DNA of 57,525 nt, from assembly GCA_003165415.1 (NCBI GenBank), contig PLUC01000201.1, forward strand, positions 1 through 57,525, given 5' to 3'. Made by a program: the position numbers and the translations under genes. Within the stretch, counting starts at the first letter, position 1. Every line of letters begins with the position of its first letter. The notes under the pieces are model-generated. The model was given only the letters and a program-made list of their open reading frames with translations, searched no databases and was not told the origin of the DNA. The stretch comes from Holophagaceae bacterium. Its GTDB lineage: Bacteria > Acidobacteriota > Holophagae > Holophagales > Holophagaceae. Positions 7,950 through 16,904 of the stretch are shown piece after piece.

Positions 7950-8834
7950 TTAGAACAGCTCTGGATCGTGGCGGTACCGGCGCAAGGCCTCGGCCGTCGC
8001 GGGTGAGACGGACTCCAGGGCCGCCGAGATCGAGGCGATCTTCTCCGGGCTCCACAGAATCTTGGAGACGACGTTCAGCTCGATGTGGACCTCCGGCTGC
8101 CCCGGGAGCCCGTCTCCGGGGCAGAGGTGGGCGCTCATGGCCCGGTTCGGGTCGAGGATGGTTGGAACCCCCTGGAAATGCGCCGCCAGGGCCCGTTCGA
8201 ACGCCGCCAGACTGTACCCGAAATGGGTGCAGCACAGGGCCGCCAGAATGGGCCGAGGTCCGGCCGGCATCCGCGCCGCGGCCTCGCCCACGAAACGGCT
8301 GACCATCTCCCCCACGTCACGGCTCGCCGGGTCGGCTTCAATGCCCAGGGCGAGCCCCGGGCAGGGCTGGGCGATGATCCGGTCGGGCCGGATGCCCTTG
8401 GCGATCAGCCGGGACGCGTGCGCGCCCTCCTCGATGGTGACCGGGGAACCGAAGATGATCACTTGGCTGCGCGGCTGCAACCGCAGGCGCTCGAACATCA
8501 TCTGCACCCCGAACTCGATGATCTCGAGGGTCGGGATCTGGTTGCCGCGGCTGAAGGCGGTGCGGGGATACAGCGCCGACAGGGTGTTGCAGGCGATGAC
8601 CAGCAGGTCCGGCTGGAAGCGGGCCATGCCCAGCAGCGCCTGGTCGAACACCCGGAGCTTCTCTTCCAGGGTGGGCATGAAGCTGTAGCCTCCGTCCTGT
8701 TCCGGGCGGGCGTTGAAATAGGTCACGGCCACGCTCCGGGGTTCCCGGCCGCGCCCGAGGCCCTCCACCACCTCGGCGCAGATGGACAGGCCGCCGAGTC
8801 CCGAATCGGTGATGAGCATGGAAAAGGGCTTCAT
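7950..8834 (-). CDS. Aspartate/glutamate racemase family protein
   Basis: A 294-residue cofactor-independent amino-acid racemase. It shows the MurI-like motifs TDSGLGGLS near the start, the first catalytic cysteine in ACNTLSA and the second in CCTHFGY. These two cysteines act as the proton-exchange pair in the family. Its ATG overlaps the permease stop (ATGA), placing it last in the oligopeptide-importer operon. It may make D-glutamate for the cell wall or interconvert imported D/L amino acids; the context favours a catabolic or recycling role. Substrate is not determined by sequence. Confidence 0.85.
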   Translation of the reverse strand: MKPFSMLITDSGLGGLSICAEVVEGLGRGREPRSVAVTYFNARPEQDGGYSFMPTLEEKLRVFDQALLGMARFQPDLLVIACNTLSALYPRTAFSRGNQIPTLEIIEFGVQMMFERLRLQPRSQVIIFGSPVTIEEGAHASRLIAKGIRPDRIIAQPCPGLALGIEADPASRDVGEMVSRFVGEAAARMPAGPRPILAALCCTHFGYSLAAFERALAAHFQGVPTILDPNRAMSAHLCPGDGLPGQPEVHIELNVVSKILWSPEKIASISAALESVSPATAEALRRYRHDPELF

Positions 8835-10246
8835 GTTGGGCTCCTTCTGGGCGGGACTCCGTTGAGGATCAGGTAGACCGCGGCCCCGGCCAGGGTCATG
8901 CCCAGTCCGGAAACGGCGAAGCGCCATCCCGTGGACACCAGGATGGAACTCCACAGGACGATGGCGATGACCGCCGGCAGGGGATAGAGCCACATCCTGA
9001 ACGGCAGGCGTGCCCTGCCGATCCGGGCATGGAGCAGCATCAGGCCCGCGGCCCCGCCGATGAACTGCACCAGGATGCGCATGGCCAGGATGCCGTTGAT
9101 CACGTCGCTGAGGCGGAACAGCAGGCTGAACACGAAGGCGGTGCCGCCCAGCCAGAGCAGGGAGATGTGCGGGAATCCCTTGGTGGGATGGAGCCGGCCC
9201 ATCACCTTGAAGAAGTTCCCGTCCAGGGCCGCGGCGTAGGGGACCCGCGAGTAGCCCAGCATCACCGCGAACAGGGAGGCGAAGGCGATCCACAGCACCA
9301 GGACCGTGGCCACATCGGCCGCGGCGTGGCCGTACAGCCGCTCGATGAGGGTGCTGACGATGAAGGTGGACTCCTTGGCTTCCCGCCAGGGGACCACGCC
9401 CACCACCGCGTACTGCATGGCCAGGTAGATGGCGGCGATGCCGAGGATGGAGATGAAGATCGCCCGCGGGATGTTCTTTTCCGGGTCGCGGATCTCGCCG
9501 CCCAGGTGGCACACGTTGTAGTAGCCCATGTAGGAGTACATGGTCTTCACGCTGGCCTGGCCCAGGACCACCCAGAACGCCCAGCGGCAATCCCAGGCGC
9601 CGGGGGGGTAGTCGAAGGCGAGCCGGGGGTTGAAGTGGGACAGGCCGCCGATGATGAACCAGGACAGGATGGCCAGCACCGTGAGCCACAGGGCCACGGT
9701 GATCTTGCCGATGGTGGAGATCTTCCGGTAGAGCAGGCAGGTCACGGCGATGACCAGGGCGCCCGAGGCGGCCCGCCGGGTGACGGCGTTCAGGGGCACC
9801 AGGAACGACAGGTACTGGGCGAAGCCGATGGCGGCGCTGGCCACCACCAGGGGCGCCTGGATCATGGTCTGCCAGATGAAAAGGAACGCGATCATCCTGC
9901 CCCAGCGCGGGCCGTAGGACTCCCTCAGGAAAACGTAGCTGCCGCCGGCCTGGGGCATGGCCGCGCCGAACTCGGCCCAGATGCAGCCGTCCAGCAGCGC
10001 CAGCGCCGCCCCGGCGAGCCACGCCAGGACGTGCTGCGGCCCGCCCATGATGCCGATGACCAGGGGCAGCACCACGAACGGCCCGATGCCGACCATGTCG
10101 ATCATGTTCAGGGCCACCGCCTGAACCAGCGAGAGCTCCCGCTTCAGGCCCTCAGCACCGTTGGGTCCGTTCGGGACACAGCGGCCGTTCTGGGCACTAG
10201 CACCCGTAGCGGAGCAAGCTCCTCGACGGGTGCTAGTCTGGGTCAT
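8831..10246 (-). CDS. APC family amino-acid permease
   Basis: A 471-residue (from the first ATG) amino acid/polyamine/organocation permease with about twelve hydrophobic helices. The family signature begins ELSLVQAVALNMIDMVGIGPF and continues with GGSYVFLRESYGP and GGEIRDPEKNIPRAI. It imports an amino acid by proton or substrate exchange; the substrate is unknown. The first ~30 codons are odd: they overlap the end of oppF and are partly encoded by a strong hairpin, so translation may begin further in, although no good internal start precedes ELSLV. The stop overlaps the racemase start (ATGA). Confidence 0.88.
   Translation of the reverse strand: MTQTSTRRGACSATGASAQNGRCVPNGPNGAEGLKRELSLVQAVALNMIDMVGIGPFVVLPLVIGIMGGPQHVLAWLAGAALALLDGCIWAEFGAAMPQAGGSYVFLRESYGPRWGRMIAFLFIWQTMIQAPLVVASAAIGFAQYLSFLVPLNAVTRRAASGALVIAVTCLLYRKISTIGKITVALWLTVLAILSWFIIGGLSHFNPRLAFDYPPGAWDCRWAFWVVLGQASVKTMYSYMGYYNVCHLGGEIRDPEKNIPRAIFISILGIAAIYLAMQYAVVGVVPWREAKESTFIVSTLIERLYGHAAADVATVLVLWIAFASLFAVMLGYSRVPYAAALDGNFFKVMGRLHPTKGFPHISLLWLGGTAFVFSLLFRLSDVINGILAMRILVQFIGGAAGLMLLHARIGRARLPFRMWLYPLPAVIAIVLWSSILVSTGWRFAVSGLGMTLAGAAVYLILNGVPPRRSPT
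10196..10237. terminator. 12-bp-arm hairpin spanning the oppF stop codon
   Basis: ACTAGCACCCGT (10196-10207) and ACGGGTGCTAGT (10226-10237) are exact reverse complements, and the 18-base loop holds a second GGAGC/GCTCC stem. The oppF stop lies inside it, as do the first codons of the permease. No T-run follows on the minus strand. It probably attenuates transcription or protects the oppABCDF message from decay. Confidence 0.65.
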
Positions 10247-11234
10247 GGTATAGGAAACAGGCGACTTGATGGCCCGGGCCGGCCTCGCGCAGGCGGGGCG
10301 TGCGTTCCCGGCAGTGGTCCATGCGCTTCCAGCAGCGGTCGTAGAACGGGCAGCCGGCGCGGACCCGGTCCGGGGACGGCACGTCGCCGGTGAGGATGAT
10401 GCGCTGGCGCGAGGCCTCCACCTTGGGGTCGGGGATCGGGGCGGCGGAGAGCAGGGCCTGGGTGTAGGGGTGCAGGGGGTTGCAGTACAGGTCGGCGGCG
10501 TCCGACAGCTCGGCGATGGTGCCCAGGTACATCACCGCCACCCGGGTGGAGATGTACTCGATGATCGCCAGGTCGTGGGCGATGAACAGGTAGGCCAGCC
10601 CGAATTCCGCCTGCAGGTCCTTGAACAGGTTGAGGATCTGCGCCTGGATGGAGACGTCCAGGGCCGACACCGGCTCGTCGCACAGCACCAGCTCGGGGCG
10701 CAGGGCCAGGGCCCGGGCGATGCCGATGCGCTGCCGCTGCCCGCCGGAGAACTGGTGCGGATATCGGTTCTTGAACCGGCGGGAGAGGCCCACCCGCTCC
10801 ATGAGCTCATCCACCCGCAGCGAGAGGTCCTGGCGGGAGACGTGGGTGATGCCCCGGGTGTTGTAGATGCGCAGGGGCTCGGCGATGATGTCGCCGGCGG
10901 TCATGCGCGGGTCCAGGGAGGCGTAGGGGTCCTGGAACACCATCTGCATGGCCCGGCGCGCCGCGATCAGCGGGGTGCCCTCCAGCCGGGTGAGGTCCTG
11001 GCCCTTCAGCAGGACCTGGCCGGCGGTGGGGCGGTGCAGCTGGGCCACGGCCCGGGCGGTGGTGGACTTGCCGCAGCCGGATTCCCCCACCAGGCCCAGG
11101 GTCTCGCCCTTGCGCAGGTGAAAGTCGATGCCGTCCACGGCGTAGATCCAGCCCGGCGCGCGCCCGAAGCCGCGGCTCACCGGGAAGTGCATCTTCAGGC
11201 CCTTCACCTCCAGCAGGAGCGGGTCAGCGCTCAT
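10233..11234 (-). CDS. oppF: Oligopeptide ABC transporter ATPase OppF
   Basis: A 333-residue peptide-importer ATPase. It has Walker A GESGCGKST, signature motif FSGGQRQR, Walker B LVLCDEP and the switch histidine in FIAHD, and the C-terminal oligopeptide/dipeptide domain with CPFYDRC that is typical of OppD/F/DppD/F proteins. The ATG at 11234 is chosen because MSADPLLLEVKGLKMHF starts the domain; the ORF is open further upstream only as overlap with oppD. It overlaps oppD by 11 bp. OppF pairs with OppD to energise uptake through OppBC. Confidence 0.94.
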   Translation of the reverse strand: MSADPLLLEVKGLKMHFPVSRGFGRAPGWIYAVDGIDFHLRKGETLGLVGESGCGKSTTARAVAQLHRPTAGQVLLKGQDLTRLEGTPLIAARRAMQMVFQDPYASLDPRMTAGDIIAEPLRIYNTRGITHVSRQDLSLRVDELMERVGLSRRFKNRYPHQFSGGQRQRIGIARALALRPELVLCDEPVSALDVSIQAQILNLFKDLQAEFGLAYLFIAHDLAIIEYISTRVAVMYLGTIAELSDAADLYCNPLHPYTQALLSAAPIPDPKVEASRQRIILTGDVPSPDRVRAGCPFYDRCWKRMDHCRERTPRLREAGPGHQVACFLYHDPD

Positions 11235-12258
11235 GGCCGGCCTCCTCGGGATAGAGCCAGCACTGCACCAGCCGGCCTTCGCCGGGCTCCGTGGCCGGCG
11301 GATAGCGCCGCCGGCACAGGTCCATGGCCTGGCCGCAGCGGGGGTGGAAGGGGCAGCATTCGGGCAGGTCGATGACATTGGGCGGCTGGCCGGGGATGGA
11401 GGCCAGCCGCTCCGGGCCCTTCTCGGTATCCCCTTCGGGGATACACGAGACGAACTGATTTTTGCGGTCCAGGCGGGGCACCGACCGGATCAGCCCCTGC
11501 GTATAGGGATGCCTGGGCGATTCGAACACCTCCCCGGTGGGGCCGCGCTCCACGATCCGGCCGGCGTACATCACGCAGAGGGTGTCGCAGATGCCGGCCA
11601 CCACGCCCAGGGAATGGGTGATGAGGATCACCGCGGTGCCCAGGCGCTGGGTGAGGTCCTTGATGAGGTCCAGGATCTGCGCCTGGATGGTCACGTCCAG
11701 GGCGCTGGTGGGCTCGTCGGCGATGAGGATCTCCGGGTTGCAGGACAGGGCCATGGCGATCATCACCCGCTGGCGCATGCCGCCGGAGAACTGGTGGGGG
11801 TACTGCTCGATGCGCCGCTCCGCCCCGGGGATCCCGGCCAGCTGGAGCATCTCGATGGCCCGGGCCTTGGCCAACCTCCGGCCCAGCCCCTGGTGCAGCA
11901 TCAAAGGCTCCATCATCTGGGTGCTGATGCGCAGGAACGGGTTGAGGGAGGTCATGGGGTCCTGGAAGATCATGGCGATGCGGTCGCCGCGGATGGCCCG
12001 GATGGCGCCCCCGGGCATGCCCAGCAGGTCCTGGCCGTGGAACAGCACCCGGCCGCCCGCGATGCGGCCCGGCGGCGGGACCAGGTTGAGGATGGAGAGG
12101 TTGGTGACGCTCTTGCCGGAACCGGATTCGCCCACCAGGCCCAGGGTCTCGCCCCGCTTCAGGTCGAAGCTGACCCCGTCCACGGCCTTGAGCAGGCCCT
12201 CGTCGGTGTGGAACCAGGTGCGCAGGTCCTGGACGCTGAGCAGGGGGTCGTCGGTCAT
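11224..12258 (-). CDS. oppD: Oligopeptide ABC transporter ATPase OppD
   Basis: A 344-residue ATPase with Walker A GESGSGKS, signature FSGGMRQRV, Walker B ILIADEPTSALD and LITHSLGVV (switch His), followed by the C-terminal domain with CPFHPRC, a cysteine cluster known from OppD/DppD proteins that can hold an iron-sulfur centre. The start (MTDDPLLSVQDL) overlaps the oppC stop as ATGA. It forms the ATPase pair with OppF. Confidence 0.94.
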   Translation of the reverse strand: MTDDPLLSVQDLRTWFHTDEGLLKAVDGVSFDLKRGETLGLVGESGSGKSVTNLSILNLVPPPGRIAGGRVLFHGQDLLGMPGGAIRAIRGDRIAMIFQDPMTSLNPFLRISTQMMEPLMLHQGLGRRLAKARAIEMLQLAGIPGAERRIEQYPHQFSGGMRQRVMIAMALSCNPEILIADEPTSALDVTIQAQILDLIKDLTQRLGTAVILITHSLGVVAGICDTLCVMYAGRIVERGPTGEVFESPRHPYTQGLIRSVPRLDRKNQFVSCIPEGDTEKGPERLASIPGQPPNVIDLPECCPFHPRCGQAMDLCRRRYPPATEPGEGRLVQCWLYPEEAGHER

Positions 12259-13307
12259 GATGGCCCCCCGCGCCGGCCCTGGGGATCGAGCGCGTCCCGC
12301 AGCCCGTCTCCCAGGAAGTTCATGGCGAACAGGAACACCGTCATGGCGATGGCCGGCCCCAGCAGCTGCCAGGGATACAGCGACATCACCCCGGCCCCTT
12401 CCGCCACCAGGGAGCCCCAGGAGGCCAGGGGCGCCGAGACCCCCAGGCCCAGGAAGGACAGGAACGATTCGGTCATGATGAACTGCGGCACCATGAGGGT
12501 GGAGAACACCACGATGACCCCGAGGGTGTTGGGGGTGAGGTGGCGGAAGATGATCCGGGCCGGGCTGGCGCCCATGGAGCGCGCCGCCTCCACGAACTCC
12601 GCGTGCTTGAGGCTGATCACTTGCCCGCGCACCACCCGGCACAGGGTGAGCCAGGAGATCAGCGCCACCGCCACGAACAGGTTGAGGATGTTGCGGCCGA
12701 ACAGGGCCATCATGATGATCACCAGCAGCATGTAGGGCAGCCCGTACATGATGTCCACGAAGCGCATGATCAGGTTGTCCAGGGTGCCGCCGGCATAGCC
12801 GGCGATGCTGCCCAGGGCGATGCCCAGGAGCATGGAGGTGAGGGTGCCCACCAGGCCGATGAGGATGGAGATCCGGCCGCCGTAGAGCAGGCGGGACAGC
12901 ATGTCCCGGCCCAGCTCGTCGGTGCCCAGCCAGTAGTGCCGCCGGTGCACTGGGTCGGTGCGGATGGCCCGGGCCATGCCGGTGAGCTCGGCCTGCTCGT
13001 CCGCGGTGAGCTCGGCGCGGTTCTCGGCGGCCCGGAGCTCCTGGAGGTAGGTGCCGCGGGCCGCCAGCATGAGCTGGCCGGCCGGGCGGAAGGAGGGCGG
13101 CAGGTTCTCGTGGGCCACCACCTGCTCCGCGTAGGGGTGGATGGGCAGCACCGGCGCCGCCAGGCACAGCAGCCCGTAGAGGGCGATGATGACCAGGCTG
13201 GCCAGGGCCATGCGGTTCCGGCGCAGCCGGCGCCAGGCGTCCGCCCAGGGCGAGACCGGGCGCTCGGTGCGGTCGAAGGCGTCGCTGGCGAGGGGGTCGG
13301 GGGGCAT
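12255..13307 (-). CDS. oppC: Oligopeptide ABC transporter permease OppC
   Basis: A 350-residue inner-membrane permease. An N-terminal helix (about 30-52) is followed by a long soluble segment (about 55-125), larger than in E. coli OppC. The conserved HYWLGTDELGRDMLSRLLYGGRISI entry into the permease domain and the EAA loop EFVEAARSMGASPARIIFRHLTPN follow, with later helices ending in NFLGDGLRDALDP. It lies 8 bp after oppB and couples to oppD through ATGA. Together with OppB it forms the transmembrane channel. Confidence 0.94.
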   Translation of the reverse strand: MPPDPLASDAFDRTERPVSPWADAWRRLRRNRMALASLVIIALYGLLCLAAPVLPIHPYAEQVVAHENLPPSFRPAGQLMLAARGTYLQELRAAENRAELTADEQAELTGMARAIRTDPVHRRHYWLGTDELGRDMLSRLLYGGRISILIGLVGTLTSMLLGIALGSIAGYAGGTLDNLIMRFVDIMYGLPYMLLVIIMMALFGRNILNLFVAVALISWLTLCRVVRGQVISLKHAEFVEAARSMGASPARIIFRHLTPNTLGVIVVFSTLMVPQFIMTESFLSFLGLGVSAPLASWGSLVAEGAGVMSLYPWQLLGPAIAMTVFLFAMNFLGDGLRDALDPQGRRGGPS

Positions 13308-13315
13308 TCATGGCC

Positions 13316-14245
13316 TCAGGAGTAGGAGATGCGCGGATCCAGGAAACCGTAGCAGAGATCCACCACGAAGTTCATGACCACCAGGATCACCGAGAACACG
13401 ATGACGTCGCCCATGATCAGGGTATAGTCGCGGTTGATGGCGGCCTGGATGGACAGCCGGCCCATGCCGGGGATGGCGAAGATGGTCTCCACCACCACGG
13501 TGCCGGTGATGATGCCGGCGAAGGCCGGCCCCAGGTAGGACACCACCGGCAGCAGGGCGCCCTTGAGCACGTGGCGCAGCACCACCACCGTCTCGGTGAG
13601 GCCCTTGGCCCGGGCGGTGCGGATGTAGTCGGCCCGGAGCACCTCCAGCACCGAGGCGCGGGTGAGCCGGGCGATCCCGGCCATGTAGGGCAGGGCCAGG
13701 GTGAGCACCGGCATGACCAGCACCAGCCATCCGCTGCGCCCGCCCAGCCAGCCGGAGGTGGGCAGCCAGTGGTGGTCCAGGGCCAGGCCCAGCTTCAGCA
13801 CCGGGCCGATGACGAACAGCGGCACGGAGATGCCGATGACCGCCAGGGACATGGCGCCATAGTCGATCCAGCTGTTCTGGCGCAGGGCCGAGATCACCCC
13901 GGCGCCGATGCCCACCACTACGGAGAGCAGCAGGGCCAGGGCGCCGATGAGCATGGACGGGGGCAGGGCATAGCCGATCAGCTCGTTCACGGAGAAGTCC
14001 TTGTAGCGGAACGAGGGGCCCAGGTCGCCCCGCACGAAGTCGCCCAGGTAGCGCACGTACTGACGGGGCACGGATTCGTCCAGGTGGTAGCGCTTCTGCA
14101 CATGGGCCAGGATCTCCGGGGGCAGCTGCTTCTCGCTGGCAAACGGCCCGCCCGGGGCGACCCGGATGATGATGAAGGAGAAGGTGATGATCAGGAAGAT
14201 GGTGGGGATCAGGCTCAGGGCGCGCCGGATCATGAAACGCAGCAT
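13316..14245 (-). CDS. oppB: Oligopeptide ABC transporter permease OppB
   Basis: A 309-residue permease with the usual first helix MLRFMIRRALSLIPTIFLII, a periplasmic loop with the conserved DLGPSFRYKDFSV segment, and the EAA motif DYIRTARAKGLTETVVVLRHVLK. It ends DLCYGFLDPRISYS, as normal for the family. It begins 7 bp after oppA and pairs with OppC. Confidence 0.94.
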   Translation of the reverse strand: MLRFMIRRALSLIPTIFLIITFSFIIIRVAPGGPFASEKQLPPEILAHVQKRYHLDESVPRQYVRYLGDFVRGDLGPSFRYKDFSVNELIGYALPPSMLIGALALLLSVVVGIGAGVISALRQNSWIDYGAMSLAVIGISVPLFVIGPVLKLGLALDHHWLPTSGWLGGRSGWLVLVMPVLTLALPYMAGIARLTRASVLEVLRADYIRTARAKGLTETVVVLRHVLKGALLPVVSYLGPAFAGIITGTVVVETIFAIPGMGRLSIQAAINRDYTLIMGDVIVFSVILVVMNFVVDLCYGFLDPRISYS

Positions 14246-14252
14246 AGCGGCC

Positions 14253-15959
14253 TCACTTGGGGTACCACCAGCGGGGCTGGTGGATGTCGATGGTGTTGAG
14301 GCAGATGCCGCCCCACTTGCGGTCGTCCAGGATGAACCGGGTCACGTAGAAGAAGAACGGGATGACCGCCTGGTCCTGGGTGACGAGGATGTCCTCGGCC
14401 TGTTCCAGCACCTGATTGCGGGCCGGGCCGGCGGGCATGGTGGCGGCCCGGCCCAGGAGCGCGTCGTAGCGCTTGTTGGAGTACAGCCCGTCGTTGTTCC
14501 CCGCCCTGGACTTGAACATGTCCAGGTAGTTGCTGGGATCCAGGTAGTCCGCCACCCAGCCGGCCCGGGCGATCTGGAAATCGTGGGTCTTCTGCTTGGT
14601 GTCCAGGAAGGTGTTCCACTCCAGGTTGTGCAGGTCCATGTCGATGCCCAGGATGGACTGCCACTGCTGCTGCACCCACTCGCAGACCAGCTTGTGCCGG
14701 GCGCTGGTGTTGTAGGTGAAGGTGATCTTCGGGAAGCCCCGGCCGCCGGGGTAGCCGGCCTGGGCCAGCAGCCGGCGCGCCTGGTCCGGGTCGAAGCCGT
14801 TGCCCCGGGTGGTGGCGAAGCCCCCCATGGGCGGCACGAAGCCGGCGGTGGCCACGTCCCCGGCCTTGAGCACCTGGCGCACCAGCTCCTCGCGGTTGAC
14901 GGCCATGGACAGGGCCTTGCGCACCCGCACGTCGTCGAAGGGCTTCCGGGTGACGTTGAAGGTGTAGTAGTAGATGGAGGAGCTGGGCTGGTGGTGGTAG
15001 TCCTTGCGCAGCCTGATCTCGTCGATGCGGCCCACCGGGATGGAATCGTCGGGGACGTAGTCGATCTCCCCGGCCCGGTACTTGTCGAAGGCCACGTTCT
15101 GGTCTTCGATGGTGAGGTAGGTGATGGTGTGCAGCTTGATGTTGGCGGCGTCCCAGTAGCGTGGATTCTTGACCACCACGATCTGGTCCTGGGGGCGCCA
15201 GGTCTTGAGCACGTAGGGGCCGTTGCCGATGAAGTGGGCGGGCTTGGTCCATTCGCCCGGGCCGAAGCGGTTCACCGCGAAGGTGGGGGTGACCATGAAG
15301 GCGTTGTGGGCGAGCATGGCCAGGGCGTAGGGCAGGGGTCCCACGAAGGTGACCACGAAGGTGTGCCGGTCCGGGGCGTGGATCTGGACGTGGTCGGCGG
15401 GACCCTGGCCCTTGAGGAAGGCGTCGGCGCCGGCGATGTTGTCGCCCAGCAGGTAGGCGTACTGGGAGGCGGTCTTGGGGTTCAGCACCCGCAGCCAGGC
15501 GTCCACCACGTCCTGGGCGGTGAGCGGCGTGCCGTCGGACCAGGTGGTGTCGCGCAGGGTGAAGGTGTAGGTGCGCAGGTCCCTGCTGACGGTCCAGCTG
15601 GAAGCCAGGCCCGGCACCGGCAGGCCGGTCTGGGCGTCGTTGACGGTGAGGCCTTCGAACAGGGCGTAGCTGATGCGGGATTCGGGAATGCCGGTGATCA
15701 GGGCCGGATCCAGGGATTGCGGCTCCGTGCCGTTGTTGAAGACGAAGTCCTGGGCCGCCAGCGGCAGGGCCAGAGCCGCCAGCAGCGCCAGGATGGGACC
15801 GCCGATGGCGATCAGGCTCCGTCCGGATTGGGATTCAGGTTTGCCGTTGATGGTGGACCTTTCGGCTTTCTGCTTTTTACTCCCGTTCCGGCGAAAGCAC
15901 AATCGCCGCGCGCCCCCCCCCGCCCAGCCGAGGCCTGCCGGGATATGCTTCTTCACCAC
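14253..15959 (-). CDS. oppA: Oligopeptide-binding protein OppA (SBP family 5)
   Basis: Periplasmic receptor of the importer. The mature region starts near QDFVFNNGTEPQSLDPALITG, the standard opening of the DppA/OppA family, and contains VVDAWLRVLNPKTAS, FIGNGPYVLKTW and the late ALSMAVNREELV segment. A hydrophobic signal core (LIAIGGPILALLAALALPL) lies at about residues 50-68, so the 568-residue reading has an unusually long, basic N-region. No ATG, GTG or TTG closer to the signal core is in frame, hence the start is uncertain. It heads oppABCDF. It could bind oligopeptides in general or cell-wall peptides. Confidence 0.92.
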   Translation of the reverse strand: MVKKHIPAGLGWAGGGARRLCFRRNGSKKQKAERSTINGKPESQSGRSLIAIGGPILALLAALALPLAAQDFVFNNGTEPQSLDPALITGIPESRISYALFEGLTVNDAQTGLPVPGLASSWTVSRDLRTYTFTLRDTTWSDGTPLTAQDVVDAWLRVLNPKTASQYAYLLGDNIAGADAFLKGQGPADHVQIHAPDRHTFVVTFVGPLPYALAMLAHNAFMVTPTFAVNRFGPGEWTKPAHFIGNGPYVLKTWRPQDQIVVVKNPRYWDAANIKLHTITYLTIEDQNVAFDKYRAGEIDYVPDDSIPVGRIDEIRLRKDYHHQPSSSIYYYTFNVTRKPFDDVRVRKALSMAVNREELVRQVLKAGDVATAGFVPPMGGFATTRGNGFDPDQARRLLAQAGYPGGRGFPKITFTYNTSARHKLVCEWVQQQWQSILGIDMDLHNLEWNTFLDTKQKTHDFQIARAGWVADYLDPSNYLDMFKSRAGNNDGLYSNKRYDALLGRAATMPAGPARNQVLEQAEDILVTQDQAVIPFFFYVTRFILDDRKWGGICLNTIDIHQPRWWYPK

Positions 15960-16004
15960 ACCATCTGGGCCAACTCACCACCCTGCTCGCCGGCGGCTGA
16001 TCTG

Positions 16005-16463
16005 CTACCGCAGATCCTTCTCCATATAGACCCGGTCGAATCCCTTCTCCGTCACCCGCCCGGTCTCGGTGAAGCCCAGGTTCGCATAGAGGGCGATGTT
16101 CTCTGTCATCAGCACATGGGTGTAGAGCCGGATGGCAACATGACCACGCCGCCGCGCCTCGGCCTCGGCGAAACCGATCAGCGCCCGCCCGATCCCACGG
16201 CCATGCAGTTCCGGCCGCACCGCCACGTTGTCGAGCAGCAATCCGGCTTCGGTCTCCAGCAGCACGACGATCCCGGCGATGGCGCCGCCCTGCTCCAGCA
16301 CCCACACGCATTCAGCCGCCACCAGCGCATCGTAGTCGTCCAACATCGGCCCAGGCTGTTTGCCGATGCGCGCGACATAAGGCCGGTAGGCGGCTTCCAC
16401 AATCCCGGCGACGCAAAGGGTGTCCCTTGCGTGCGCGATGCGGATGCAATCGGCCCCGTTCAC
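16005..16463 (-). CDS. GNAT family N-acetyltransferase
   Basis: A 152-residue acetyltransferase that moves an acetyl group from acetyl-CoA to an unknown amine. The acetyl-CoA loop LHGRGIGRALI sits between VRPE and the following helix, and ALYANLGFTETGRV is the typical C-terminal GNAT motif. A GTG start at 16463 (VNGADCIRIA) gives a family-typical length; the frame stays open upstream without recognisable domain content. Codon choice looks less GC3-extreme than its neighbours, and this subfamily is common in alphaproteobacteria, so acquisition by transfer is possible. Confidence 0.82.
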   Translation of the reverse strand: MNGADCIRIAHARDTLCVAGIVEAAYRPYVARIGKQPGPMLDDYDALVAAECVWVLEQGGAIAGIVVLLETEAGLLLDNVAVRPELHGRGIGRALIGFAEAEARRRGHVAIRLYTHVLMTENIALYANLGFTETGRVTEKGFDRVYMEKDLR

Positions 16464-16862
16464 GCTCGCGCCCCCCGCCGGCGCGCCAGCAGCCGCGCCG
16501 CTCCCCGCCCTTCCAGTTGGTCTCAACCAGGATTCTCCAGGTGAACGTCCAATTCGGCCGTTACGAAAAAAGGATACCCACAAAAAACAGCGAGGCATCC
16601 GGAAAAGGGTTCTCCGGAACACGGACCGCTCCAAACTGGAGCAGCGCAGGACCTTGACGCCTCCGCGGTCCCCAGGGCATGTGATCGGCGCCGTGATGGC
16701 GAGCCTGGACATGGTGAGCGGGTTGTCCGAGGGCGCGGGGGTGTCCAGATACTTGGGCCTGGCGAAACAGGCAACGAAAAGGGCGGCTGAAGTGAGCGGC
16801 CTGCTTCTGGACTCAAACAAATCTGTGATGCCTTGGGCAGGGTCCTCCGGGATCGATAGCAA
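16464..16862. other. Gene-free stretch between the GNAT gene and the EF-G paralogue
   Basis: About 400 bp without a convincing gene on either strand. Minus-strand frame 16464-16862 is open but has no recognisable domain, start signal or consistent codon bias. It probably holds the GNAT promoter. I see no RNA gene or repeat in it. Confidence 0.5.
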
Positions 16863-16864
16863 GA

Positions 16865-16886
16865 GCCCAGGGAATCATCCCTGGGC
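16865..16886 (-). terminator. Terminator hairpin after the EF-G paralogue
   Basis: GCCCAGGGA (16865-16873) pairs perfectly with TCCCTGGGC (16878-16886) around a four-base loop. It begins 18 bp past the minus-strand stop at 16905; the bases after the stem on that strand start TCTTGCT, only weakly T-rich. Confidence 0.65.
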
Positions 16887-16904
16887 CCTTGCAGTCATTG
16901 GATC

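Noticed and set aside
7950..10022. A 690-codon minus-strand frame that would extend the racemase
   Set aside because: The upstream part is a shadow of the permease in another frame; the racemase starts at the Met before the TDSGLGG motif and overlaps the permease stop as ATGA.
14166..16544. A 792-codon plus-strand open frame across oppA/oppB
   Set aside because: It is antisense to clear transporter genes, its translation is low-complexity Gly/Val/Asp/His sequence, and no domain is recognisable. GC-rich DNA produces such shadows.
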